From positions 273,442-337,441 of the forward strand of contig NZ_LR655690.1 of NCBI RefSeq assembly GCF_902168065.1: a stretch of 64,000 nt of DNA. The letters run 5' to 3'. Position numbers and translations under genes: made by a program. Shown here piece by piece: positions 18,370-27,934 of this stretch (the first letter of the stretch is position 1; every line of letters begins with the position of its first letter). The stretch comes from Mycobacterium tilburgii. GTDB lineage: Bacteria > Actinomycetota > Actinomycetes > Mycobacteriales > Mycobacteriaceae. The notes beneath the pieces are model-generated. The model searched no databases. It saw nothing but the letters and a program-made list of their open reading frames with translations, and was not told the origin of the DNA.

Positions 18370-21194
18370 GTGGGCACCGAGGCACACGAGAGGTTCAACG
18401 CGATCATGCGCGAGTGGTTCGGCCAGCACCTTCCCCCACCACCGCGCAGGCCGCGGCCTGGCAGGCGATCGCCGACGGCAACAACACGCTGGTCATCGCG
18501 CCGACCAGATCCGGCAAGACCCTCGCGGCGTTTTGTGGGCGCTGGACAGCCTCGCCGCGGCCGGCGAACGCCCGGCCGGCACGCGTGTGTTGTACGTGTC
18601 GCCGTTCAAGGTGCTGGCGGTCGATGTCGAGCGCAACCTACGCACCCCGCTGGCGGTTTTGACCCGAATCGCCGAACGCCACGGCCTGCCGCCACCCGGC
18701 ATCAGCGTCGGCGTGCGCTCCGGTGACACCCCACCGCAGCAGCGCCGCCAGCTTGTCAACTCGCCCCCCGATGTGCTGATCACGACTCCCGAGTCGCTGT
18801 TTCTGATGCTGACCTCGGCCGCGCGAGACGATGGCCGGGGTCCAGACCGTGATCGTCGACGAGATCCACGCCATCGCCACCGGTAAGCGCGGCCGCCCAC
18901 GTAGCGGTGTCGCTGGAGCGGCTGGACGCCTGTGGGGCGGGCCCCCGCGCAGCGCATCGGATTGTCCGCGACGGTGCGCCCGCCCGAGAAGCTGGCGCGG
19001 TTCCTGTCCTGCGGGGGTCCGACCACCCGGACGACCATCGTGGCGCCGCCGTCGGCCAAGCGCTTTGAACTGAACGTGCAGGTGCCCGTGCCGGACATGG
19101 CCAACCTGACCGACAACACGATCTGGCCCGACGTCGAATCCCGGCTTGTCGATCTGATCGAAGCGCACAGCTCGACCATCGTGTTCGCCAACTCCCGACG
19201 TCTGGCCGAGAGGCTTACCGCGCGGCTCAACGAAATTCACGTTGAGCGCAGCGGGGTAGAACTTGCCACCCAAGCCAAACGCCAGGTGCCCGGTGGGGTG
19301 CCCGCCCACATCAAGGGGCAGTGGCCAGACTTACGGCGCCGATACGGTGCTGGCCCGCGCTCACCACGGGTCAGTCAGCAAGGAGCAGCGCGCCCTGGTC
19401 GAGGAAGACCTCAAGCACGGGCTATTCAAGGCGGTGGTGGCGACGTCGAGCCTGGAGTTGGGCATCGACATGGGTGCCGTCGACCTGGTGATCCAGGTGG
19501 AGGCGTCGCCGTCGGTGGCCAGCGGTCTGCAACGCATCGGCCGGGCCGGCCACCAGGTCGGCGAGGTGTCACGGGGCGTGCTGTTCCCGAAGCACCGCAC
19601 CGACCTGATCAGTTGCGCGGTCAGCGTGCAACGCATGCTGACCGGTCAGATCGAGACGATGCGGGTGCCGGGCAATCCGCTCGACATCCTGGCGCAGCAC
19701 ACCGTCGCGGCGGCCGCGCTGGAGCCCCTTGACGCCGACCGGGTGGTTCGAGACGGTGCACGGCAGCGCCCCGTTCGTGACGCTGCCGCGCAGCGTCTTC
19801 GAGGCCACCTCGACCTGCTGTCCGGCAAGTATCCGTCCACCGAGTTCGCCGAGCTGCGACCACGGCTGGTGTATGACCGCGATGCCGGCACCCTGACAGG
19901 GCGGCCCGGTGCGCAGCGGCTGGCGCTCACCTCCGGTGGCGCCATCCCCGACCGTGGCATGTTCACCGTCTACCTGGCCAGCGAGGCCGAAAAGCCTTCG
20001 CGGGTAGGTGAACTCGACGCGGAGATGGTTTACGAGTCACGGCCCGGCGACGTCATCTTGTCGGGAGCCACCAGCTGGCGGATCACCGAGATCACCCACG
20101 ACCGGGTGCTGGTGATCCCCGCCCCGGGACTGCTGGCCCGGCTGCCATTCTGGCGCGGTGACGACGTCGGCCGGCCGGCCGAGTTGGGCGCGGCGCTGGG
20201 TGCGTTCACCGGCGAACTGGCCGGCCTGGGCCGTGAGGAATTCGAAAAGCGTTGCGCCGAGCTGGGATTCAACGACTATGCGACGGACAATCTGTGTGTG
20301 CTGCTGGACGACCAGCGCAACGCCACCGGAACGGTGCCCACCGACACCATCTTGGTGGTGGAGCGATTCCGCGACGAGCTGGGTGACTGGCGGGTGATCC
20401 TGCACTCCCCTTACGGGCTGCGCGTGCATGGACCGCTGGCGCTGGCGGTGGGCCGGCGACTGGCCGAACGCTACGGCATCGACGAGAAGCCGACCGCGTC
20501 CGACGACGGGATCGTGATGCATCTTACCGATACCGGGCTGTCCAGCCAAGACGGCGCCCCACTTGGCGCCGAGCTTTTCGTCTTCGACGCCGACGAGATC
20601 GACCCGATCGTCACCGCCGAAGTGGGCGGCTCGGCGTTGTTCGCTTCCCGGTTCCGGGAATGCGCGGCCCGCGCGCTGCTGCTACCCCGCCGCCAACCCC
20701 GGCCGCCGCTCGCCGCTGTGGCACCAGCGCCAGCGCGCCGCCCAATTGCTGGACGTGGCGGCAAGTACCCCGACTTCCCAATCGTGCTGGAGACGGTCCG
20801 GGAATGCGGGAATGCCTGAAGGAAGCCTACGACGTCCCCGCGCTGGTCAATTTGATGACCGGTATCGCCAACCGCCGGGTGCGGGTACTGGAGGCGGAGA
20901 CGGCCAAACCGTCCCCGTTCGCCGCGTCGCTGCTCTTCGGCTACGTAGACGCGTTCATGTACGAGGGGCGATTCGCCGCTGGCCGAGCGGCGCGCCGCGG
21001 CCCTGTCGCTGGACAGCTCGCTGTTGGCCGAGCTGCTTGGACCTAGTCACCCGCCGACGGGTCGAATCGATCCTAGTCAAACGGATCAACGGGGTGTCGG
21101 CCCTGCACCCGGCCGGCGGCGGGCCGAGCCCATCGTCGAGGCGCTGTCCGAGGCCGGTTTCGCCCGCACCCCACGCGGCATGCGGCTGCGATGA
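18370..21194 (+). pseudogene. lhr: Lhr-type DNA repair helicase, disrupted with large internal deletion
   Basis: Starts GTG 18370 (EAHERFNAIMREWFG). Helicase motifs remain in different frames: IAPTRSGKTLAAF (motif I), VIVDEIHAIATGKRG (motif II), RIGLSATVRPPEKLARFL (III), TIVFANSRRLAERL, VVATSSLELGIDMG, VASGLQRIGRAGHQ (VI). At least nine frameshifts occur up to 21194. The intact family has about 1500 residues; here only about 940 codons remain. The reading jumps near 21045 from SLLAELLG to VESILVKRINGVSAL and the terminal TPRGMRLR, implying a deletion of roughly 1.7 kb. The protein is an SF2 helicase of the DNA-damage response, translationally adjacent to nei2 in mycobacteria. Confidence 0.92.
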
Positions 21195-21209
21195 CGATGC
21201 CGGAGCATT

Positions 21210-21592
21210 ATGCCCGAGGGTGACACGGTCTGGCACACCGCGGCGGTGCTGCGGGAACACTTGTCCGGGCAGACCTTGACCCCGCTGCGACATCCGGGTG
21301 CCACAGTTCGCCACCCTCGATCTCACCGGCGGCGTGGTCGACGAGGTGCTCAGCCACGGCAAGCACCTCTTCATCCGGGCGCCGATACCCGTCGCCTGGT
21401 CTCGCGGACCCGGGACATGCTGTGGGCCAACCGCTTTCGCTGGAACCGCTGCACCACCGGCGACACCCGGGCGGGTCGGCAGCTGTGGGTGCACGGCCGC
21501 GCCGGACAGGCGTGCCGACGCTGCGGCACCCCGATCCGCGTCGACGACGCCGGCGAGCGGATCGCCTCTGGTGCCCGTCGTATCAGCGCTGA
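21210..21592 (+). pseudogene. nei2: Fpg/Nei-family DNA glycosylase (Nei2), internal deletion
   Basis: The start [18 protein letters not shown] retains the catalytic Pro1-Glu2 of the family. [15 protein letters not shown] follows in a second frame. Then the sequence jumps to [20 protein letters not shown] and the zinc finger CRRCGTPI. The finger's second pair (WCPSYQR) is in another frame before TGA 21590-21592. About 115 residues including the helix-two-turn-helix are missing, so it cannot work as a glycosylase. It begins 15 bp after the lhr remnant, so both repair genes have been lost from one operon. Confidence 0.9.
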
Positions 21593-21597
21593 CACCG

Positions 21598-22515
21598 CTA
21601 GCCGCGGGCGTGCGCCAGGAAAAACTGTGCAATCGATTCCGAGGCGTCCAGCGCGCGGGTGGTCGGTCCGATGACCTGTCGCGGCAGGTAATGCCTCCCG
21701 CCCGGCCAGGTGTGCCCGCCCTTGTCGATCTGATACACCACCACCTCGGTGCCCGCCGCGCACGCGGTCGAATCGAAGCGGTGCACGACGGTGCCGTCCC
21801 CGATGCTGGGCAACACCGACTCGACCGGGTCGCCCTGGCAGCCGTCGATCGAACGCCATTTGTCCGCCATCGCCTTGACCGAGATCGAGTGACTCAGCCC
21901 GCCGCGCCCCCGGACGTCCCCGCCGTTGAAGTGCACCAGCGGGTCGGTGGTCCCGTGCGCCTCCCACACCGAAACCGGCTGCGACGGATTGCATGCCACG
22001 CCCACCCCCAGCGTGCCCGCCACCGGCGCGATCGCCGCGAAAACATCAGCCCGATCACAACCCAACCGGTTGGACATAAAGCCGCCGTTGGACATTCCCG
22101 TCACGTAGACGTGTCCGGGCGCGATGTTGTAGTCGTTGCGCAGCTTTTCGGCCAGGCCGGCCAGAAACCCGACATCGTCGATGCGCCGGCGATCCGCGGG
22201 GGACGCCCCGCGCCCGTCCGCCCAGCTCTTGTCATACCCGTCCGGGTAGACCACCAGCAGGTTGTGGTTGTCGGCGGCTGTGTCGAAGTCGGTCAGCCCG
22301 CGCTGCCCCTTCCCGGTACCGCCGCCCCCGTGCAGGCTGAGACCCACCCCGATCGGATCGCCAGGTGGCACATGCACCAGGAAAGTCCGATCGATGCCAC
22401 CGGAACGGAACGTGCCCGAGAAATCGCGAGGTGCAGCCGCCGATACATGCTGCACGTCGCAGCCCACAAGACAGACCGCCAGTAAAGCAAGCGACAACCA
22501 TGTTCGGTACGGCAT
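21598..22515 (-). CDS. lpqC: Lipoprotein esterase LpqC (PHB-depolymerase-like)
   Basis: 305 residues, intact. Signal peptide with lipobox LLAVCLVGC (Cys about residue 19), so lipid-anchored at the outer face of the membrane. Alpha/beta hydrolase of the polyhydroxybutyrate-depolymerase/feruloyl-esterase type: [24 protein letters not shown], nucleophile motif [15 protein letters not shown] in [12 protein letters not shown] and catalytic His in [10 protein letters not shown]. Start ATG 22513-22515; the frame is open further upstream but lacks a signal there. Convergent with the nei2 remnant, 5 bp apart. Substrate unknown. Confidence 0.93.
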   Translation of the reverse strand: MPYRTWLSLALLAVCLVGCDVQHVSAAAPRDFSGTFRSGGIDRTFLVHVPPGDPIGVGLSLHGGGGTGKGQRGLTDFDTAADNHNLLVVYPDGYDKSWADGRGASPADRRRIDDVGFLAGLAEKLRNDYNIAPGHVYVTGMSNGGFMSNRLGCDRADVFAAIAPVAGTLGVGVACNPSQPVSVWEAHGTTDPLVHFNGGDVRGRGGLSHSISVKAMADKWRSIDGCQGDPVESVLPSIGDGTVVHRFDSTACAAGTEVVVYQIDKGGHTWPGGRHYLPRQVIGPTTRALDASESIAQFFLAHARG

Positions 22516-22657
22516 GGGGTCAAAGTACCGACAGCGCTTGCGGTTCGGGCGGAATAAGCCGTCCATACCCAAAGTCGGCTTGAAAACAAGCGTGTTCACC
22601 CGTTCTTCAGATTCGTTTGCATTAGCAACAATCGCGGGATGCGAGATGATTGGACGC

Positions 22658-23029
22658 GTGAAAATTGGCAAGTCCGGCACCCCCTACATGCCGTCGGGCA
22701 CTCGAATTGTCATGGCGGTAGCCGCATCGCTTGGTGTGCTTGGAGCGGGGTTGGCCCCTGCTGCGCACGCAGATGCCACCGACGACAAATTCGTTCAGCT
22801 GTTGATATCCGACGGCATCACGCACGAGTCGGTCCCCGCCGCGATCAGTGCAGCTAAAAAGGTGTGCGAGTACCTCCAACAGGGCATGTCGCCGAACGAG
22901 GTGGTCATCGACGTGATGAACAGCAGCAGCCTGCTTGACTACGACGCCGGCTTCTTCGTCGGCGCGGCGATCCGGTCCTACTGCCCCAAGTACATGCCGC
23001 CCCCACAGGATCTGAAGCCGCAAGCTTAA
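22658..23029 (+). CDS. Secreted DUF732-family protein
   Basis: About 124 residues. Signal peptide TRIVMAVAASLGVLGAG ending near AAHADATDD, then the DUF732 core: DDKFVQLLISDGITHESVPA, AKKVCEYLQQGMSPNEV and SYCPKY with two conserved Cys. Exported small helical domain of unknown function, common and multi-copy in mycobacteria. Possible starts are ATG 22646, GTG 22658 and ATG 22688; the last gives the tidiest signal peptide. Divergent from lpqC. Not at this place in H37Rv, where atsB follows lpqC. Confidence 0.85.
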   Translation: MKIGKSGTPYMPSGTRIVMAVAASLGVLGAGLAPAAHADATDDKFVQLLISDGITHESVPAAISAAKKVCEYLQQGMSPNEVVIDVMNSSSLLDYDAGFFVGAAIRSYCPKYMPPPQDLKPQA

Positions 23030-23097
23030 GCCGTCGGCAAGTCGTGATCGTTCCGTCTTCACCGGTGTGTAAAGTTGAACACCGGGTTAATAATTGG

Positions 23098-23300
23098 ATG
23101 CTTGCAAATGACACAAAGATACCTGCTAGTGGCATCGTGCTTTTCGCTGCCACGGTTGGGCTCGCCGCGCCGGCTGGCGCCGACCCACTATTCGATCAGT
23201 TCTCGTGTAGCTGCGGGGCACCGCTCCAGCTCGCCAACACCTCGTCGCTAATCGCATCATGCAGGGCATCCTGGACGCCGAGACTCGGCAGCTGCCATAA
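23098..23300 (+). pseudogene. Small secreted protein, frameshifted
   Basis: ATG 23098 begins a signal-like sequence (GIVLFAATVGLAAPAGADP) followed by LFDQFSCSC. In the next frame the sequence continues RGTAPARQHL and RIMQGILDAETRQLP to TAA 23298-23300. The pattern of a leader, a CxC element, GTAP and a short helix is recalled from short exported mycobacterial proteins. One frameshift directly after the Cys pair near 23210 explains the break. Function unknown. Confidence 0.5.
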
Positions 23301-23303
23301 CGA

Positions 23304-24149
23304 CTACGGCTGGTCTCGCGCACTGACGAATTCGTGCCGCGACCCGGTCGCGGATCGTCGAACTCGATGCGTTGCGCCAGCAACCGCAACGGCGTGCTGA
23401 AGTCGCCGGCGGGGACGTCGATCACGTTGGGGCACAACGGATCACCGAAGGTCGGCAGCCCGAGGGACGCCATGTGCAGGCGCAACTGGTGGGTGCGGCC
23501 GGTGCGTGGCGTCAACCGGTAACGACCGTCGGGTGGCATCAGCTCCACCAGCGTCTCCGCGTTGGGTGCACCCGGTTCGATGACGGCCTGCAGCTGGCCG
23601 CGGCGTTTGACGATGCGGTTGCGGATCACCCGCGCAGCACCACATTCGGATCGACGGCGGCCCGCGCCAGGTAGGTCTTGCGCACCAGGCCGCGGGCGAA
23701 CAGCGTCTGGTAGGCGCCACGCACCTCGCGGCGGGCGGTGAACAGCAGCACGCCCGCGGTGAGCCGGTCCAGACGGTGGGCGGGGCTGAACTCGGGTAGC
23801 ACGAGATCCTTACGCAGTCGCACCAGCGCGGTCCTGGCCACATGGCTGCCCCGCGGCATGGTCGCCAGGAAGGGCGGCTTGTCCACGACCACGATGTCGT
23901 CGTCGCGGTACAGCACCGGGAACGGGCACCTCGTCGAGCAAGTCTCGGTACAAGTATACGCTGGAACCGGCTGGCAGCTCGGGATTTTCGTCGATCACCG
24001 TGCCGTCGGCGTTGACGACCTCCCCGGCCAGCACACGGGCGCGGGCTTGCTCACCGAGCCGGGCGGAGCTCGGCGAGCACCATCCCGCCGCGCAGCCGTA
24101 CCCGCGCGGGCCCCAACCCGTCGCGCAGAGGCAGCGGCGCGGGCCTCAC
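23304..24149 (-). pseudogene. RluD/RluA-type pseudouridine synthase (Rv3300c homologue), frameshifted
   Basis: Start GTG 24147-24149, ancestral stop TAG at 23304-23306 (RHEFVSARDQP). The catalytic motif is present as SPAHRLDRLTAGVLLF, with VVVDKPPFLATMPRG before it and RTGRTHQLRLHMASLG after it. Four single-base frameshifts break it: extra C near 24060, extra C near 23928, missing G near 23629, missing C near 23330, all in runs of two to four identical bases. These could be sequencing errors, but the four together match the decay seen around it. Family members modify rRNA or tRNA uridines. Confidence 0.8.
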
Positions 24150-24156
24150 CACAGAC

Positions 24157-25881
24157 TCAATTGAGCGGAACCGGCTCGAGGATCTCGGCCCGCGCCTCGG
24201 GTGCGCTGGCCCGCAATTCGTCGGCCGACACATCGTCGGGCTGCGCCTGGGACAGGATCTCGGCCTCCACCCGCGCGGTGTAGTTGGCGACCTCACGCTG
24301 AACGTCCGCGGCGCTCCAGCCCAGCACCGGCGCGACGATGTCGGCCACCTCGCGGGCGCAGTCGACGCCGCGGTGTGAGTACTCGATCGAGATGCGCATC
24401 CGGCGGGCCAGAATGTCCTCGAGATGCAGTGCCCCCTCGGCCGTGACGGCGTAAAGGGCTTCCGCCTTCAGGTAGCCGGGCGCGTCGGTGATCGGCGTGA
24501 GCAGCTCGGGATGATCGGCGGCCAGCGCTAGCACGTCGTCCATCAGCGAGCCGTAACGGTCCAGCAGATGGCGCACCCGATACGGGTGCAGGCCCACCAT
24601 TTCGCCGACGTGCTCGACCTGATTGATCAGGGCGAAGTAACCCTCGGCGCCCAGCAGGCTCACCTTCTCGGTGATCGACGGCGCGACGCGGGCCGGCACG
24701 AACTGCGCGGCGGTGTCGATCGCGTCGGCGGCCATTACCCGGTAGGTGGTGTATTTGCCGCCCGCGATGGCGACCAGGCCGGGCGCGGGCACCGCGACGG
24801 CATGCTCCCGGGACAGCTTCGAGGTCTCCTCGCTCTCTCCGGCCAGCAGCGGCCGCAGCCCCGCATACACGCCGTCGATGTCGGCGTGCGTCAGCGGGGT
24901 CGCCAGCACCGTGTTCACAGTGGACAGGATGTAGTCGATGTCGGCCTTGGTGGCTGCCGGGTGGGCCAGGTCGAGATTCCAGTCCGTATCGGTGGTGCCG
25001 ATGATCCAGTGCCCACCCCACGGGATCACGAACATCACCGATTTCTCGGTGCGCAGGATGATCGCGACGTCGCTGACGATCCGATCCCGCGGCACCACCA
25101 CGTGCACGCCCTTGGAGGCGCGGACCTGAAACCGCCCGCGCTGCTTGGACAATGCCTGGATCTCGTCGGTCCACACCCCGGTCGCGTTGACCACGACGTG
25201 ACCGCGGACTTCGGTGACCGAGCCGTCTTCGGAGTCGCGGATGCGAACCCCGATCACCCGCTCGCCCTCGCGCAGCAGCGCGACCACCTGGGTCGAGCAA
25301 CGCACCACCGCGCCGTAGTGCGCCGCGGTACGCGCGACGGTCATCGTGTGCCGGGCGTCGTCGACGACGGTGTCGTAGTAGCGGATTCCCCCGATCAACG
25401 AGCTGCGCTTTAGGCCCGGGCACAGCCGCAGCGCGCCGGCCCGGGTCAAATGTTTCTGCGCGGGAACCGATTTCGCGCCGCCCAGGCTGTCGTAGAGGAA
25501 GATGCCGGCCGCGGTGTAGGGGCGCTCCCACCACCGGTGCGTGAGCGGGAACAGGAACGGCAGCGGCTTGACTAGATGCGGCGCCAGCGTGGTCAGCGAG
25601 AGTTCGCGCTCGTACAGCGCCTCACGCACCAGCCCGAACTCCAGCTGCTCGAGGTAGCGCAGCCCGCCGTGGAACATCTTCGAGGACCGGCTGGAGGTGC
25701 CCGAGGCCAGATCGCGCGCCTCCACCTGCGCGACCTTGAGCCCGCGGGTGGCGGTGTCCAACGCGCAACCGGAGCCGACCACACCACCGCCGATCACGAC
25801 AACGTCGAACTGTTCAGATCCGAGCCGCTGCCAGGCGGCCGCGCGTTGCTGCGGTCCCAACGTGGACAACGGGTCACTCAC
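24157..25881 (-). CDS. glpD2: Glycerol-3-phosphate dehydrogenase GlpD2
   Basis: 574 residues, intact. FAD-dependent enzyme that oxidises glycerol-3-phosphate to dihydroxyacetone phosphate and feeds electrons to menaquinone at the membrane. FAD motif VVVIGGGVVGSGCALDTATR, then SGTSSRSSKMFHGGLRYLEQ, GGKYTTYRVMAADAID, and a C-terminal helical domain. Start GTG 25879-25881 (VSDPLSTLGPQQRAAAW). The same frame is open upstream into the lpdA remnant because that gene has lost its middle. Upstream partner lpdA is destroyed, and phoY1, normally just downstream, is missing: only 7 bp separate glpD2 from the RluD remnant. Confidence 0.95.
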   Translation of the reverse strand: MSDPLSTLGPQQRAAAWQRLGSEQFDVVVIGGGVVGSGCALDTATRGLKVAQVEARDLASGTSSRSSKMFHGGLRYLEQLEFGLVREALYERELSLTTLAPHLVKPLPFLFPLTHRWWERPYTAAGIFLYDSLGGAKSVPAQKHLTRAGALRLCPGLKRSSLIGGIRYYDTVVDDARHTMTVARTAAHYGAVVRCSTQVVALLREGERVIGVRIRDSEDGSVTEVRGHVVVNATGVWTDEIQALSKQRGRFQVRASKGVHVVVPRDRIVSDVAIILRTEKSVMFVIPWGGHWIIGTTDTDWNLDLAHPAATKADIDYILSTVNTVLATPLTHADIDGVYAGLRPLLAGESEETSKLSREHAVAVPAPGLVAIAGGKYTTYRVMAADAIDTAAQFVPARVAPSITEKVSLLGAEGYFALINQVEHVGEMVGLHPYRVRHLLDRYGSLMDDVLALAADHPELLTPITDAPGYLKAEALYAVTAEGALHLEDILARRMRISIEYSHRGVDCAREVADIVAPVLGWSAADVQREVANYTARVEAEILSQAQPDDVSADELRASAPEARAEILEPVPLN

Positions 25882-25961
25882 GGGAACAGGCTCCTGTCGG
25901 TTACTCGTCAGTAGGCGGGGCAACACCAAGGCTAGTTCGTCGAGCGGCGGACGGCCTGTCC

Positions 25962-26190
25962 TCAGTCCAGATCGTCGTGCGCCATCAGCCGGCGCGCGGC
26001 ATCGGTGATCGAACCGGACAGCGATGGGTAGACCGTCCAGCGTCTGCGCCAGCTCGTTGACCGTGATGCGGTTCTGCACCGCCATGGCGATCGGCGCCAC
26101 CACCCCGCCGCCGATGACGACGCCAGTGGCACCAGCGCGGCTTCATAACCGGCTGGGCCGCCACCCGAGGATCACGATGCGGGTCGGCAC
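25962..26190 (-). pseudogene. lpdA: LpdA flavoprotein disulfide reductase, reduced to its two ends
   Basis: The start GTG 26188-26190 gives PTRIVILG and, after a frameshift, GPAGYEAALV, the FAD-binding beginning of LpdA. Within 30 bp it jumps to VVIGGGVVAPIAMAVQNR, ITVNELAQTL and the C-terminal AARRLMAHDDLD before TGA 25962-25964. Only about 76 codons of roughly 490 remain, so about 1.25 kb is deleted, with at least two frameshifts. LpdA is a quinone-reducing disulfide-reductase homologue linked to virulence in M. tuberculosis. Confidence 0.9.
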
Positions 26191-26268
26191 GTTTCCAACC
26201 TAATCTAAGGGGGCATCGGAGACGTGCGGGTGAATACCGTGTGGCCGTCCGGCGTCTAAGCTTTCTGC

Positions 26269-26748
26269 GTGCCGCTCTACGCCGCCTACGGATCGAACAT
26301 GCATCCCGAGCAGATGCAGCAGCGCGCACCCCACTCCCCGATGGCCGGAACGGGCTGGTTGCACGGGTGGCGGCTGACCTTCGGGGGCGAGGACATCGGC
26401 TGGGAAGGGGCGCTGGCCACCGTCGTCGAAGACCCCGACTCCAAGGTGTTCATCGTGCTCTATGACATGACGCCGGCCGACGAGATGAGCCTGGACCGCT
26501 GGGAGGGCTCCGAGTTCGGCATCCACAAGAAGATCAGGTGCCGGGTGGAGCGGCTGTCCTCGGACACCACCACCGACCCGGTGCTGGCCTGGCTCTACGT
26601 GCTCGACGCCTGGGAGGGCGGACTGCCGTCGGCGCGCTATCTAGGCGTGATGGCCGAGGCCGCCGAAATCGCGGGCGCACCAGCCGAATACGTGCACGAC
26701 CTGCGGACCCGACCGTCCAGCAACATCGGTCCGGGGACCACCGCCTAG
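26269..26748 (+). CDS. Gamma-glutamylcyclotransferase-like (AIG2) protein (Rv3304 homologue)
   Basis: 159 residues, intact. GGCT fold: the start LYAAYGSNMHPEQMQQRAP contains the YGSN substrate loop, followed by LTFGGEDIGWEGALATVVE and LYDMTPADEMSLDRWEG, whose Glu is the usual acid residue, then YLYVLDAWEGGLPSARYLG-like AWLYVLDAWEGG. Members remove or form pyroglutamyl groups; the substrate here is unknown. GTG start. Its 3' end overlaps the stop of the amiA1 remnant by 4 bp. Confidence 0.9.
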   Translation: MPLYAAYGSNMHPEQMQQRAPHSPMAGTGWLHGWRLTFGGEDIGWEGALATVVEDPDSKVFIVLYDMTPADEMSLDRWEGSEFGIHKKIRCRVERLSSDTTTDPVLAWLYVLDAWEGGLPSARYLGVMAEAAEIAGAPAEYVHDLRTRPSSNIGPGTTA

Positions 26749-27934
26749 GCTCTTTGAGGCTCGGCGAACAGCGCGGACTGCTCGACGATGTTGACCATCA
26801 CCCGCAGCCCGATCCCCAGCGCCCGCTCGTCGAGATCGAACGTCGGCTGGTACAGGTCCAGCTGTGGGCCCTCCCCCGACCAGACCCCCAGTCGCGCCAT
26901 CGCGCCCGGTATCTCCTCGAGATACCAGGAGAAGGCCTCGCCGCCGCCGGACTGGCGGGTGTCGGCCAGTGCGTCCGGGCTAACGGCCTCGATCGCGTGG
27001 GTGAGGATGCGGGTCGAGATCTCCTCGTTGACCACCGGGGGCACGCCGCGCCCGGTATTCCATGGTGTGTTCGATGCCCAGCGGCGCCAGCAGCGCGTCG
27101 ACGGCCTGCCGGATGATTTCCTCGAGCTCGAGCCAGGTGTGCCGGCTGGCGGTGCGCATGGTGCCGGACAGCTTCGCCGCTCCGCGGGATCGCGTTGGCG
27201 GCTTGCCCGGCGTTGACCGCACCCCACACCAGGACGGTGCCGTTGCGCGGTCGAGCCGCCGCGACAGCACCCGGGCACGCCGGTGATCAGCGTGCCGAGC
27301 CCGTACACCAGGTCCGCAGTCAGGTGCGGCCGCGACGTGTGCCCGCCCGGCGAGTACAGCGCGATGCGGATGTGGTCGGCGGCCGAGGTGGTCGGCGGCC
27401 GAGGTGATCGGGCCCTGCCGCACCGCGACCTTGCCGACCTCCAGCCGCGGATCGCAGTGCAAGGCGAAAATCCGCGACACCCCGATCAACGCTCCGGCGG
27501 CGATCGCGTCGCCGGGCCAGCTCCTCGGCCTTCTGGAAGATCAGCCGCACCCCGACCGGGAGTTCGGGCACCGACGCCAGCCAGCGCGGTGCCCAACAGG
27601 ATGGAGGTGTGCGCGTCGTGCCCGCAGGCGTGTGCGACGCCGACCATCGTGGAGGCGTAGGGCGCGCCGGTCCGTTCGGTCATCGGCAGCGCATCCATGT
27701 CGGCCCGCAGCGCGATCCTGGGCCGATCCTCCGGGCCGAAGTCGCAGGTCAGGTCGGTGCCGTTGGGCAGCACCTTGGGGTTGAGCCCGGCGTCGGCCAA
27801 CCGCTCGGCGGCGAACTGCGTGGTGGCGTACTCCTGGCGCCCAGCTCCGGATATCGGTGGATGTGGCGACGCCACTCGATCAGGTCGTCGTAGTAGGCTG
27901 CCACCCACGACTCGGCGGTGTCGACCAGGCTCAT
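26745..27934 (-). pseudogene. amiA1: M20-family amidohydrolase AmiA1, heavily frameshifted
   Basis: Start MSLVDTAESWVAAYYDDLIE, metal site GVAHACGHDAHTS in a second frame, FQKAEEL in a third, and C-terminal GGGEAFSWYLEEIPGAMARL in a fourth. About eight frameshifts between 27840 and 27050, one caused by a perfect 16-bp tandem duplication at 27372-27403. Family members are zinc peptidases/aminoacylases of about 390 residues. The start ATG overlaps the TGA of amiB1 (ATGA), so both were one unit, and both are dead. Confidence 0.9.
27372..27403. repeat. Perfect 16-bp tandem duplication inside amiA1
   Basis: Units 27372-27387 and 27388-27403 are identical and adjacent. Sixteen bases shift the reading frame by one: one copy restores SAADHIRIALYSPGG, two copies do not. 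A replication-slippage event, hard to explain as a homopolymer sequencing error. Confidence 0.95.

Noticed and set aside
18370..21194. Several separate short helicase genes
   Set aside because: The pieces follow one another in the order of a single Lhr protein and lack start sites; one disrupted gene is simpler.
24157..26103. GlpD2 with a 74-residue N-terminal extension
   Set aside because: The extension is the tail of LpdA followed by spacer, so GTG 25881 is the true start.
27340..27420. Possible CRISPR-like or satellite repeat from the repeated GGTCGGCGGCCGAG
   Set aside because: Only two units, directly adjacent with no spacer and within a coding remnant; a simple tandem duplication.
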